DNA from: Elysia chlorotica | Lineage: Eukaryota > Mollusca > Gastropoda > Plakobranchidae | Length of the DNA: 64,000 nucleotides | Assembly (NCBI GenBank): GCA_003991915.1 | Contig: RQTK01000177.1 | Location: forward strand, 231,534-295,533 | Direction: 5' to 3' | Shown here: in pieces, positions 33,501 to 56,884 of the stretch | How positions within the stretch are numbered: position 1 is the first letter of the stretch | Layout: every line of letters starts with the position of its first letter | Made by a program: the position numbers and the translations under genes | The notes under the pieces: model-generated | Database searches by the model: none | Seen by the model: the letters and a program-made list of their open reading frames with translations, nothing else | Told to the model about the DNA's origin: nothing

Positions 33501-36309
33501 TCTGTAGTCCTTCAAATAAGAAAGTTATTCAAAAACGGCCCTTATTTATCAGCCTGCCCTCGTAATTTTGTCACACAATCCCTTCTAACAGGTCAGATTT
33601 GACATAGAGAAGCATTAAAAACAGTTTTTTTTAATTGAAATTAGGTGATAAATGCAAAATTTGCAGAAAATGTTAGACAAGTTTTAGAGGTGGAAAATTA
33701 CAAACTATGTCTTTTATTAATTTTTAATACACTACAACCATGTTATCTATACTCAATAAATGGTGGATATATTTCCTGACACAATGTTTATAAGAAAGAG
33801 AATTCTTCACATTAGAATATACCTTGATAGCAAAATCTTTATGAATTATATAAATTGTGTACAGTTGGTACCAGTATTAAAATAGTTCCTACATTTTACT
33901 GAATCTCAAATGAATTTATTCGCATTCATATTATCTTATTCTTCCAATGAAGTTGGTTGAAGATGATTTTAGTATAAAAATCCTTCTTTTTTCTGCTCAT
34001 GGAAATGTAGCTAAAAAGAAATATAAATCCTATAAGAAAATAACATTAACGGAAAAATCAAGGAATTAAAAAAGCATAATACTTTTGTTGAAGCAGGTGG
34101 TGAAAAGAGAGGAATCAAAAGTAGAAGCACTCATGTTCCATATCTCCCCATCTCTGTGGCGGAATATGGTTTTCTTGATAATGCTGTTCTCATCATCAAA
34201 ATCAATAAAATGAACCTGTGGAATAAGTTTTATGGAAGGACAAAGTTAATCTAATCCATTTAGAATCATTGATTTTTTAATTGCCAAAGACTTAAATTAA
34301 AATGAAAATTATCAACCAGTTATCATGTTCCTTTGGAGGAGGTAGAAAAAAGATTAAGTTTAAATAGCTTTTACTTTTAGATGAATGTAAGCGCAATTGT
34401 ACTGATCCATGAACACATTAGGAATATCTAATCTTTGCTATTCTATTTATCTTAATACATGCAGCAAATAAATTTCCAGCTCAATATATTTGAAATACCT
34501 TTTTTTTTTCCGACCCTACTTATAAATTATAAATGTTTTTAAAACGATTAATGCTTTGGATCGCTTAAAAATCAAAGTATTAAATTTAAAGAAAAATCTA
34601 GGAGCTTATAAATATGAAATCATAAATAAACCTGATTCTCTGCTCTCAGCGACTGAGTCCCAACCAGAAAACGGATACTCTCTGTTTCAGCCTCTTGAGC
34701 ACACAGAGATCTTGCCTGCAATGATCAATAGCATTTAAAATGATTATCAACTGTTCCAACAGTTTCAGTAGCCTTAACCACTTGAGTGCATTTAAAAGTC
34801 AAATGTGATCTCCATTTTGGAAGCAATTTATACAAATGTATATGTCCATTACCATGAATACACTCCATTTTCATTCACTGGTTCAAATCATCAAATCACC
34901 TTTGACTCTACCACTTTCAGAACATAACTCATTGGAGTTTAATTGAAAAGTTCTATGGGTATGCCTACATCATTTCCAAAAATGACTATGAGATTTCAAG
35001 TGGTTAATGTTTAAACCTCTCAAATAAGTTTAATTTGTGATCACCTGCTGGAAACAAAATTGGTTAACAAAATCTCTTTATTCCCACACAAAAGTAGTAC
35101 TGCCACATGAAACCAATGTTTCACACCCAGTCACCACTGCAAGCCATCTGGCTGTTCCTGTTGACTGTTCAACACCATGGGGGGTTAAAATGAGAGTACC
35201 ACATTTTTATAATTATAAATAATTATATCTTCCCTCTATTTTTGGGTGGTAGAGTACAACTTGAAGACAATAAATTGGGACTCAAAGGACACCTTACATT
35301 CAACAAACACCCAACATACCAACCCTTTAATTTAGTAAACTAAATGTGTAAACAAGCTTACAAGGTTGCATACCACACTAAATAAGACCACTCCTGTGGC
35401 ATGTAGTGCACTGTATGCTTATGTCACATAATGAAACATATCAAGTATCATAGTATGATAGGAGATCAAAGAGGTGAAGCTGCCAGCTTAAAACATTTGT
35501 GGTTGGGAAAGAAGACACAAAGGGAAGGAAAGTTGATATCTATAGAGGTGAAGCTGTTGCAATTTGGTCAACACCATCTAGTTAAAATCAATTATAATGA
35601 TAGAAGGAAGTACATTTGTACTGTATTGGTAGCACTTCTAAGTCGTATGTATGGCTTCAACACACTATTGAAAAAAAAATTAGCGAGATCTAGTATGTTG
35701 AGTCCAAGGTCTACTGCACTCCCCTCATCTAGGGCTAGACTGTCTGTCTCTAAACGATCTCCCCCTAGAATCTGATTCAACATGCAGCTATTGAACGTGC
35801 TATACACTTACAGGCATGTCCAATAGAGATAGATAGGTGGGAGTGTCTTAGGTCTATACGCACCGTATGTAGTGTTTCTGCCTCTTTATTGTATTTATAC
35901 AGGTTTTTGTCCAAATTTTAGAATAGACACACAAATAGCAAGTTTTGCTGTATACGCATAATTTAAGTGTTTTTGTTCAAAAAAGCCGAATAAAGCTTTA
36001 GAAGCTCTTTCCTAATTTAATGTTTCCTAGGTCTAAAGAAAGAATATTTACTATGTAAGGTAAATGTAGATGTAATCTTGATACACAGCTTTTAGTTTTA
36101 TGCCATCATTTAAACAGAAACACTATAACATATATAGATTCTAGGCCTGCTTTTTTCCCTCTAAACCAGCAAAACAGAAATATATCACTGGCTCGTTTCA
36201 AGAACTGTGCATGCCCCCTTTCACTAAGGCTAGATCTAGTTATAAAACTAAATTAATTGGCTTGTACCTGAAATTCTAATCCATAGATAACAGGGGCTTC
36301 GTCCTCCAT
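30421..36309 (-). CDS. EIPR1: EIPR1 (TSSC1), EARP/GARP-interacting WD40 protein
   Basis: Eight exons give a protein of about 369 residues: 36309-36268, 34715-34632, 34215-34083, 33501-33320, 32735-32599, 32136-31969, 31505-31317 and 30595-30421. Every intron has GT/AG ends and phases join correctly. The N-terminus [14 protein letters not shown], the block [10 protein letters not shown], the block [20 protein letters not shown] and the C-terminus ([24 protein letters not shown]) match vertebrate EIPR1 as I recall it. WD-type dipeptides occur at CWD, GWD and FWD. In vertebrates this beta-propeller protein binds the EARP and GARP tethering complexes and helps recycle cargo and make dense-core vesicles. 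Relative to the human protein (387 residues) a segment of about 20 residues after FTTCFN is missing or diverged. It is transcribed away from PPP1R42, with the two start codons 1.35 kb apart. Confidence 0.95.
31317..31505 (-). CDS. EIPR1: EIPR1 exon 7
   Basis: Encodes [20 protein letters not shown], then [10 protein letters not shown] and an acidic loop rich in Asp and Glu, as in vertebrate EIPR1. It ends GA|gtatga. Confidence 0.95.
31590..31680. repeat. Possible interspersed repeat relic in EIPR1 intron
   Basis: CATTTCTATAGCGCTATACC and CCTCAGAGCTCTGTACATTA resemble a repeat widely seen in marine invertebrate genomes. Only one copy is in this window, so support is weak. Confidence 0.3.
31969..32136 (-). 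CDS. EIPR1: EIPR1 exon 6
   Basis: Encodes [18 protein letters not shown] through IKFWDTRN and ends at SEHSHW, with the Trp codon split TG|G. The most conserved exon in the gene. Confidence 0.95.
32599..32735 (-). CDS. EIPR1: EIPR1 exon 5
   Basis: Contains [17 protein letters not shown] and VKGWDLRTM. It starts in phase 0 after tttcag and ends with two bases over (AG|gtaaac). Confidence 0.93.
33320..33501 (-). CDS. EIPR1: EIPR1 exon 4
   Basis: Contains [12 protein letters not shown]. Two acceptors are possible. CAG at 33502-33504 keeps the frame with exon 3 and is chosen. The one 8 bases upstream (exon start 33509) would need a further small exon that I could not find. Confidence 0.8.
34083..34215 (-). 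CDS. EIPR1: EIPR1 exon 3
   Basis: Begins [11 protein letters not shown] and contains [10 protein letters not shown] and FTTCFNK, a propeller blade. It ends with one base over (A|gtatta). Confidence 0.92.
34632..34715 (-). CDS. EIPR1: EIPR1 exon 2
   Basis: Twenty-eight codons between ttgcag and gtttat, including [13 protein letters not shown]. Phase 0 at both ends. Confidence 0.93.
34774..35007. mobile_element. TTAA-flanked MITE, family A copy 1 (EIPR1 intron 1)
   Basis: 234 bp starting TTAACCACTTGAGTGC and ending TTTCAAGTGGTTAA, so the ends are inverted repeats bounded by TTAA, as in piggyBac-type elements. There is no coding capacity. The interior shares ordered words (TATATGTCCAT, TTTTCATT, GGTTCAAAT, CATTGGAGTTT, ACATCATTTC) with 52894-53125. 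Confidence 0.75.
36268..36309 (-). CDS. EIPR1: EIPR1 exon 1
   Basis: The start codon ATG occupies 36309-36307. It encodes 14 residues, [14 protein letters not shown], and ends in phase 0 at CAG|gtacaa. Confidence 0.93.
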
Positions 36310-37209
36310 CGTTCTTTTTTAAGAAGATCTAGGTTCTCTAAGCCTTAATTTCTAGATCTCAACTCTATGCATGCTACTTTTAAAATACCATTCAAAGTTT
36401 CATTTGTAGACAACAAACAATTCTTTAGTTTTATTGCGATCAGAAAAGAAAAGTATAATTCAAGGTTCACTTCTGTCAGTAGGCCTATTTTGACAGCGAA
36501 TCGCTGATGTTTACAAATCTGTTCCGAGAGAGTTATTTCCTCTTAGGTCAAAGGGAAAAAACATGTTTTGGGATGCAAGAATGCTTTCCCTTTGTCAACT
36601 CCATGGTAACAGTGTAACAAGAATGATGAGGAATACTAGTCAAGAGATCCCTTGTATTGCAGGTCTTCAGTAAGCTAACCGGATTATCGGTGCGAGACCA
36701 TGGATCGTGGGAAGCCAACAGCCATTCAACTCTAGTATCATCAATGTGAGATAAATGAATACATTCGTTCTCAAGTATCGTTAAAGTTTTAGTAAAGTCT
36801 AGATTATTTGAATCTAGCACGCCACTATCGTGACTATGTTTATTATCATGATACACCATGCGGGTGTGTCCATACGAGCCGGCAAGTAGATCTAGATCTA
36901 GATCTGTATATAAATCCATCTAGGTTTTGATATATAGATGATGAGTGATCTAGAGCAGCGAGTACAGTGCATGGTTTCTAATCAGCTGTTCATTGATACT
37001 GTTCTCAGTCAGGCTGTTTTGTGTGTGTGTGTATGTTTTTGTTTGTCTGTTTGTGTGGTGGTTTTTTCTACATAATTATGCAGGTTTTGTTAGTAGAGAC
37101 AATCTTACCTGTTGAGTCAAATGTCAGGTATTCCTGCTTGATATCTATGAGGCTGCATGTAAACATTACCAGGCTTCAGGTTTGGGACCCGTATGGGTTA
37201 TAAACAGAG

Positions 37210-37281
<72 letters not shown>

Positions 37282-37663
37282 TCAATAATTGTTACCATAG
37301 TTGGTGTTCAAAAAGGTGATGTACTAACAGTCGATTTTATGGCAAAGAATACAGCTGCAGATTGAAAATTCAATGAAATTTTACATTGATTTTGTTATTC
37401 AATTAATATTGGAGAATAACTTGTGTAAAATGCACATTATTCATGTAGTTGCCACAGATATATTGATTTAAATTTATGTATTGTAGTTATTTCTTATGAT
37501 GATCTGCTGTTTTGTTTCATTTAATATTTTCTTTAACATGTATTCTTTTTATGAATCTTACCAGATGCATGTTGTATCACTGAAGATATAATCAGCTCCT
37601 GAGATGGAATTCAAAGTTTTCTCTCATAATTAAATTACGTAGAATTCATCTGATATAATAAAC
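36310..37663. promoter_or_regulatory. Divergent EIPR1/PPP1R42 intergenic region
   Basis: Holds the 5' flanks of two genes transcribed in opposite directions. It contains a TAGGCCTA palindrome at 36480, an AGATCTAGATCTAGATCT run at about 36891 and a (TTA)n microsatellite at 37206-37279. No TATA box could be assigned with confidence. A 123-codon minus-strand frame at 36548-36919 begins inside the palindromic run and matches nothing I know. Confidence 0.5.
37206..37279. repeat. (TTA)n microsatellite
   Basis: About 24 ATT/TTA repeats, 385 bases before the PPP1R42 start codon. Confidence 0.95.
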
Positions 37664-49927
<12,264 letters not shown>

Positions 49928-52893
49928 GGTGTTTACCTTACACTATGGGGAGGTTGAAGGGTGAGATTTTTAAAGTTTTTTCAGGGCTGGGTTTGCGCAG
50001 AGTTTTGAGTGTTGATTTGCTTTCCTTTAAGAGGTGAGAGTGTGTATGAGTGGTCTATTTAACAGTTTGGGAAGAATGAGGTTGTTTGGTTGTTTTTACT
50101 GTGGTAAGAGTGTGAGTGAGGCATTTTTAAAAGGGAAAAATTAGTTTGGTTGATGCTTTAAGGAGTGTGAATATGCACGGGTGGCCAGTCTTAACTCAAA
50201 AGAAACAGTGAGGTTGTTTGGCTCTTTGTTTTTTTAGGGGTGGGAGTTGTCATGAGTCGTCTGAAAACTGAGGATTTTGGTTTTTCTAATCTTAGTGGTA
50301 TGTCATGTTATGTACCCTTTTTGTCAAACGTTGTAAGCTATATAGCCTACAATTTTAAAAGTCAAAACGGATATTTGATGAATGCATACAATTTCAAAGG
50401 ATGAAAACATAGACTTTAAAGAAAGGTTCCCGTTTTAAGTATTTTGATATACATTAAAAAAAAAAAAACATTGAGACACTATTTGTTCTCTCAATGCATG
50501 ATCCAGGTAAAAGGGGTGGAACTTGTTCAATCAATGGAGAATAATGGGACAATGGGAGTTTAGATGATTTTAAAAAATTGTGTTAGTCAGGTGGAGTTTG
50601 AGTGATAGCGATATGCAGTAAATAAAATGACTGATGTAAGAATTAAGAACTCATAGTGATACTAGTCTTTTTTTTTTGTTCCATTGCTAAATGGTAAAAA
50701 TATAGGTGTTAACAAGTGTAGACAAGAAAAAAAACCAATGTAGAATCGTGTGCAGTATCTATAATAAAGGAAGTAGGCTATGCAAATGGAAATGTTAACT
50801 TGAGAGATAATGATAAAAATGGAAGAAAAAGGGGGCAAGAAATAATTTATAGAGGAAGCATGAGTGAGATAAAGAGAGATAAAGAGAATGAGATACAGAG
50901 AGAGTGTTCGTCGTTTATATTTTTTCAATGTAATATGCAAGCCTCCTCCATGACAATGTGGTCAATGCTTTTTTTTAGCATTTGAGAAAAATGGCTTATT
51001 TGAAAATCTTCAATTTTTCTAAAGAATGTTATGAAGAAAATCAGTATTATTTGTATATACTTGTACATGTACAAACGTACCCGGTACTTATGATTTTTAG
51101 GCACATAGACACAATTTTTTAGGCACATAGACACAAGCATCATCTCACCCAGCTTTATGCACAAAATATTTAATTTTGACTTGTAGTGAGTAGCAGTTAG
51201 TTTTTCTTTACTCTTGATGTGGCAAAAAAAAATTGAAATGGTCAAACCATACATTTTATTTTTAGAAATCTTGATAGTGCAGTAAACTGTAGTGTTTTGT
51301 TATTTTTCAGATGGATGTTGTATTGTACATTGTACATATCAATCTAGGGTAACAATCATTTGCAAGTTTGTTCATTATAAATAGTTGTCTCCACCACTTT
51401 CTCATTTATAAAAAGCCCTATTTTTCATCTACCATCTCATTTTCTGTTTCGCATTTAAAACTAAAGAATTTTTTATTCTGTTCCTTTCAATGTGTTCAAA
51501 ACTGGCGCAATTTTCATCACAAAACAAAAATGTTTAGATGAATTATGTTTCCTAATTTCCTTTATCTTCCACAAATCTTTTAAGTAATCAATGAACTTGA
51601 CACATTTTGTAATTGCTTTCTTTATGATTTTAAGTGTGCCTTTAAGTGGCTGCCTTGACAATAACAGCATTCTTACAAAAGGTATATGATACTGTTTATG
51701 TTTGATGCTTTTCCAATCTTTGTGGTAATTGATATTTTTTCCTATTTTTGATTGAAAATGCCCTATAATCATAAGCTCATCATCATTGTTTAAAAATTCA
51801 CTCATTAGAGTTTTTATCATGTTTATGAGTGTATGTAATGTTGTAGGTATTTATGATAATTTAATTGTTATGCTGCTTCTAGAAAATGTATGAATGTTCT
51901 TTCAACATTTTGTGCTCTGCTAATGCTATACACTACAAAATTAGTCCAAATGCCATAAAAAGCACATGAAGTATGAAAGGGTGCTTGTGGTTACAGGGCA
52001 TTCTATTTTTCAAATTCAAAACTCTTGGGATATATTTTTCTTTCTTTTTTTTCCCCCATATAAATCAACTTAGTCTCACGATTAAAAAAAACAAAAACAT
52101 CATGAGGAAAAATTAAGTGAAATATATGTAAATTAATTAAAAGGAAAAAAAATTACTTTCAAATACCTGTGAAGTTTGACCTTAAATTCTTCATTCGAAA
52201 CAGAAAATAGAAAAAGTATATCTTGCAACTTTGAAAACCGACAGAGACCATGGGTTCTGTTAGCATTGTAGATTGAGTAGAATACGCTTGCTATACTCAA
52301 AGTTCTAGTAACAATTTTCACACACAAAAATGTTTTAATACAAAAAAAACATGTGTAAAAAGATTACAGGGCCCAAGAAGTCATTTTCTAAAATAATTGC
52401 AATCACCTATTCAATAATGTAAAAGGCATAGTCTTTTGAAGAAAATCAGACCAGTCCTTTAGATTTATGTTGTCAATTGTGACCTGTTGTAAAGATGACA
52501 TACATGATTTTTTTTTCTCCTCAATTAATTTGGTGTGACATAAGAATGAAATGCAAATTTTTTTTTTTATGCCTAATGTTTTCTCTTTCGAATATGAACG
52601 GAAAAATTGTGTGGAAATACTCATAAGTTCATTGTACAGATCTATCTTTTTGAATAAATATGAGCTTTATAGTATGGGATAAATGAATCTTAAGTTTGTA
52701 TGGAAAGATTAAAAAAGGAAAACCGGGGATTCTTACTAAATTGACTGAAAATTAAGCCTAACAATGATTGCATATTCCAAAAGTGCATGGTTTATCATTG
52801 AATCTGGCTGTATTTCAGAATATGTTATTCAGTGACCAAGACAGGTAAACAATAGTGATCTTTTTTTTTACGCGTTTGACTTTGAATGACATC
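49928..52893. other. 3' flank of PPP1R42
   Basis: The region begins with an unusual GT/TG-rich plus strand (49930-50300), probably 3' UTR, then AT-rich sequence. The phrase TTTTTAGGCACATAGACACA is duplicated at about 51096-51135. Minus-strand frames of 92-115 codons here are of the length expected by chance at this base composition. Confidence 0.5.
50621..50626 (+). terminator. Candidate PPP1R42 poly(A) signal
   Basis: AATAAA about 690 bases after the PPP1R42 stop codon. A second AATAAA is at about 50763. The choice is not certain. Confidence 0.4.
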
Positions 52894-53125
52894 TTAAACC
52901 ACCTGTTGCGTAATGGACCCCTGTTATCGAGGCAATAAAACCAATTTATATGTCCATCAGCGTGAATACTGATTGGCTGTCGGTTTTCATTTACGGGTTC
53001 AAATAAACTTTCGAAGTATAATTCATTGGAGTTTCATTAAAAAGATATGTCAAATTTATAGACAGTTATGCTCTGTGGGTACATCATTTCTAAAAATAAT
53101 TATACCTGAGCACTGAGGTGGTTAA
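52894..53125. mobile_element. TTAA-flanked MITE, family A copy 2
   Basis: 232 bp from TTAAACCACCTG to CACTGAGGTGGTTAA, nearly the same length as the copy at 34774-35007 and with the same interior words in order (TATATGTCCAT, GTGAATAC, TTTTCATTTAC, GGTTCAAATA, CATTGGAGTTT, ACATCATTTC). Non-coding. Confidence 0.75.
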
Positions 53126-53838
53126 AATCCTTCTATGTGAGAATCTTTATTTAAAGGAGAGGGGGGGGAGATTAAATTGTGTATACCCCATATATCAAAA
53201 CTATAGGTGCAAAGGATTTGTGAGTGTTAATTTCATCTTTTGATATTTTAATATAGTAAGAACTTCGAATTTTTCAAATCCATTGGTACATGTATGTGTG
53301 TTGTTTTTTTTCAGAACAAGATTTATAATGCTAACTGATTTAGTGATGAGATCCAATGACGATTTTATAAATATTAGAGCTAACATTCTAACACTTATAT
53401 ATTTGTAAAGGAAATAACACACCTAATTTTCAAGACAGCCTGCTGTTTTGTTTATTGTTTGTTCTCTTTTGTTTTTTGTTGGGTTTTTTTCACATTTAAC
53501 TATTTTTGTAGCGTTTCATGGTTTTAAAATTTTGTATTAACTTTACATTAACCAACTGATCACTCCATTGAAGTGAAGAAGTCATTTTCATGACAGATTC
53601 TTTTGTTATTTTGTTTTTTTATTTCACTTTATATTTTTTTATTCCAATTTTGCAATTCAGTTACATTTGTCCTTTATTTTCTTGCAAGTTATAGATAAAC
53701 CTTTTAGTTACAATTTTCAAGAGTCAACAGGTTAAAAAAAAAGAATAAAAGTGAATTTCCAATTTTAAAAAATGCTGGGATATTTTATATTGCTTGTGTG
53801 TTATTTTTTTAAACTGTAACTCTCTCAATTGTTCTCTC
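53126..53838. other. AT-rich non-genic stretch
   Basis: Nothing recognisable apart from a short G run at 53161-53169. Confidence 0.5.
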
Positions 53839-54085
<247 letters not shown>

Positions 54086-54939
54086 TCTGTCCCAGTCTCT
54101 CTCTGTCTTTTTCTGTTTCTGAGGGTTTTTTGTTTGTTTTGTTTTTTTTTTTCGTTTTTTTTATTACTTTTAAACTTTATCATTAAAGTTTTCTCTTTTT
54201 CCACTCCTAACAGAAAGCAATTTTGCACTCAAGTAGGAATTGATTATGACAATTTTCCGCAAATTGTCAGCAACTTTTTAAAGTTGTGTCCCCTATAATG
54301 ATTTTAAGAAGAAAACAACAATGTTACATAATTATAGTATTACTTTCAAAGTGGAGGGATGCCTTATATCAAGGACATGCAAAAAATAAGGCTCTTGGTT
54401 CCTGTGAAGACACCCTGCTATCATTCTATCTCCCTGGTGATCACATACACATTATCATGCCATGATTTGATACAATTTGGAAAGGGCAACTCTGCACGAT
54501 ACGGTGCATTATGTAAATAAATTTGCTGCACTACGCCTGTTTAAAGTTCTGGATTTCAATAAATATTTTCACAAAGGTCTATTGTGTTTCTAACTCTTTT
54601 GTTATCTCTTTTCCTCATAATGTTAGGGGGGCAGATAGTTTCTCGAGGTTGACACTGGCTGAGGATTGAACCTCGAAAAACCTTTAACAGACCGTACCTT
54701 GTTCTGTAGGACCACACACGTCCAAAAAAAACTCTACAAAATTCTATGTCAAAATTATTTTGATGCGCATTTGTCCACGCACGTTTCAGTAGTTTTGCCA
54801 TCAAATAATCCAAATCTTCGATAATGTACGCCTCAATGGTCGAAACAGTGGTTTGTAAAACGGGAAACATACGGACATGCCAACCTTCGTGGGAGAATTA
54901 CGTCTTAGCAATCCAGAAGGAGTTGAGTTGGCTTTAAGT
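54086..54939. other. Non-genic stretch
   Basis: No supported exon. The minus-strand frame at 54556-54870 (104 codons) contains no motif that I know. Confidence 0.45.
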
Positions 54940-55035
54940 CCAACCCACTGTATAGGCTATATTGTGGACGAGCCCCAAGACTGACGTCTAACACTATATT
55001 GTGGACGAGCCCCAAGACTGACGTCTAACAATTTA
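54940..55035 (-). mobile_element. SINE tail, tandemly duplicated
   Basis: The complement of TATTGTGGACGAGCCCCAAG followed by ACTGACGTCTAACA is the conserved SINE tail. The phrase occurs twice in tandem with a period of about 43 bases. Confidence 0.7.
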
Positions 55036-55116
55036 TTGCGCGCTCCTGTCCAAATTTCGTTAAACGCAATATAAGTTTAATATAGTTTTTTTCCACTGCA
55101 CTATATGCAAGTGTTT

Positions 55117-55149
<33 letters not shown>

Positions 55150-56300
55150 GTTTGTTTTTGTTTTTTGTGTGCTTTTTGTGGGTTTTTTTATTTTCTTGGT
55201 TGTTGTTGTTTTATTTTTTTTTATTTTTTTTTTTTGTTCAATTCAAAGTTCTTTGGTTGGATTGGCGAATAAAGCAAAGCTCACTCCTAGTTTACCCTTT
55301 CCTCGGTCTATAGAAAGACACTCTTACTCTGTTAAATTATAGTGATTGTGACATACAGCGTTCCATTATTGAAATAGAAAAACTATAAAACAAATTTTCG
55401 TCAGACACCATTCTCGCGATCTAAAATATTTTGTTTGCTTGTTGCTGCTGCTGCTGCTGCTGTTGTTGTTGTTATTATTTTTGTTGCATGCTGTTTTTAT
55501 TGTTGTGTTCTCCTTTTTTTCGTTTTTTTGTTCGGAGGTGGTAATGTCTACTGTCGGTTTTTGTATTTTGTTTTCGTTGTTTTGTTTGTGTTGTTTTTCC
55601 CTCTCTTCGGTTGTTGTCTCCCGTAGGACAGAATGCGTTAGTTCCTACACTTCGAGGATTTTATAAAACTGTAGATAGATCTAAGCTTGTCTTATTAAGG
55701 TTACTTTTTAAACTGCTCATAACTCGATACTGAACGTAGGGAAAGTGACAGAGGCATTGAAAGGTCAAAATTTAGATTTTCTAAACCAAACATTTTTAAA
55801 GGGAAGTAATAACATGTTGTAATCAGGAAGTAATAGAACGCTCCCTCTCGCTCTCTGGTTCGCTTATTTTCTATCTCTTTTTCCTTTGCTCTCCATCTCT
55901 TTTTCTCTCTATCTATACATCTCTCTCTAGACCTCAGCTCCTCAGGAGGGCCCTATTACTGACTCAGTGTTTTATTTTGCAGCGGGATTTTCCCCTTCGT
56001 CTGTGGACAGGGATAATACTAGTAGAACGCTTAAAATAAAACGTTCCGTTTCGTGCATCTCGTCTGAGTCTTTTCCTCAATAGGCCTATTGCTCGAAAGT
56101 AAGTTTTACAATCATTTGGTTAAACTTTGGTTAATACTTGTAAAGGCGAAATTAGATGTTAATTTAAACTTTTATGAAACAAACATAATACAGTGTAGTT
56201 ATAATGTGTATTTCATTTTGGTATTTATCTTTTTTTTTAATTTGCTTGTATAACTAAATAGTAAACGTGTGAGTCTATAATTTTAAGAGATGTGTCCTTT
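55036..56300. other. Non-genic stretch with T/G-rich trinucleotides
   Basis: (GTT)n at 55117-55149 and (CTG)n/(TTG)n at 55441-55472, then AT-rich sequence and a CT-rich patch at 55840-55930. TAGGCCTA at 56082. No exon supported. Confidence 0.5.
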
Positions 56301-56309
56301 TTTTTTTTT

Positions 56310-56540
<231 letters not shown>

Positions 56541-56662
56541 CTCTTATAATGTTATATATATGCTATCTATCTGCTGGCAATCTATCTATATTTGTATCAA
56601 CATATCTCTCTTTTTTTATCTCTGTCTAAACATCTATCTATATAAACTATCCGTAGATCTAT

Positions 56663-56790
56663 ACGCAACTATCTACCTATCTGGTAATCTATCCATCTAA
56701 ACTCTATCCCATTTATCTTCTGATTTCATACGCAACTATCTACCTATCTGGTAATCTATCCATCTAAACTCTATCCCATTTATCTTCTGA
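56663..56790 (+). repeat. 64-bp tandem duplication
   Basis: ATACGCAACTATCTACCTAT, CTGGTAATCTATCCATCTAA, ACTCTATCCCATTTATCTTC, TGAT is present twice in tandem almost unchanged, so the duplication is recent. Confidence 0.9.
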
Positions 56791-56794
56791 TCTC

Positions 56795-56880
56795 ATTTTG
56801 AAACGCATGAAAGTGAATGACTGGAACTACACCGTGTGATGTAAAAACAGCGGCTATGGTCACTTTACAGGTCAGACTGT
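56795..56880 (+). repeat. Direct repeat flanking LINE, left copy
   Basis: ATTTTGAAACGCATG, ATGACTGGAACTACACC and TATGGTCACTTTACAGG align in order with 57985-58068 on the other side of the LINE. Confidence 0.5.
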
Positions 56881-56884
56881 AGGC

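Noticed and set aside
36548-36919. 123-codon minus-strand frame between EIPR1 and PPP1R42
   Set aside because: No recognisable motif. Its start is inside an AGATCT palindrome run, and a frame of this length is expected by chance in AT-rich DNA of this size.
51473-51820. 115-codon Lys-rich minus-strand frame
   Set aside because: Composition fits AT-rich chance sequence, it has no known domain, and about one or two frames of this length are expected by chance in the window.
54556-54870. 104-codon minus-strand frame
   Set aside because: No motif, splice context or known relative. Length within chance expectation.
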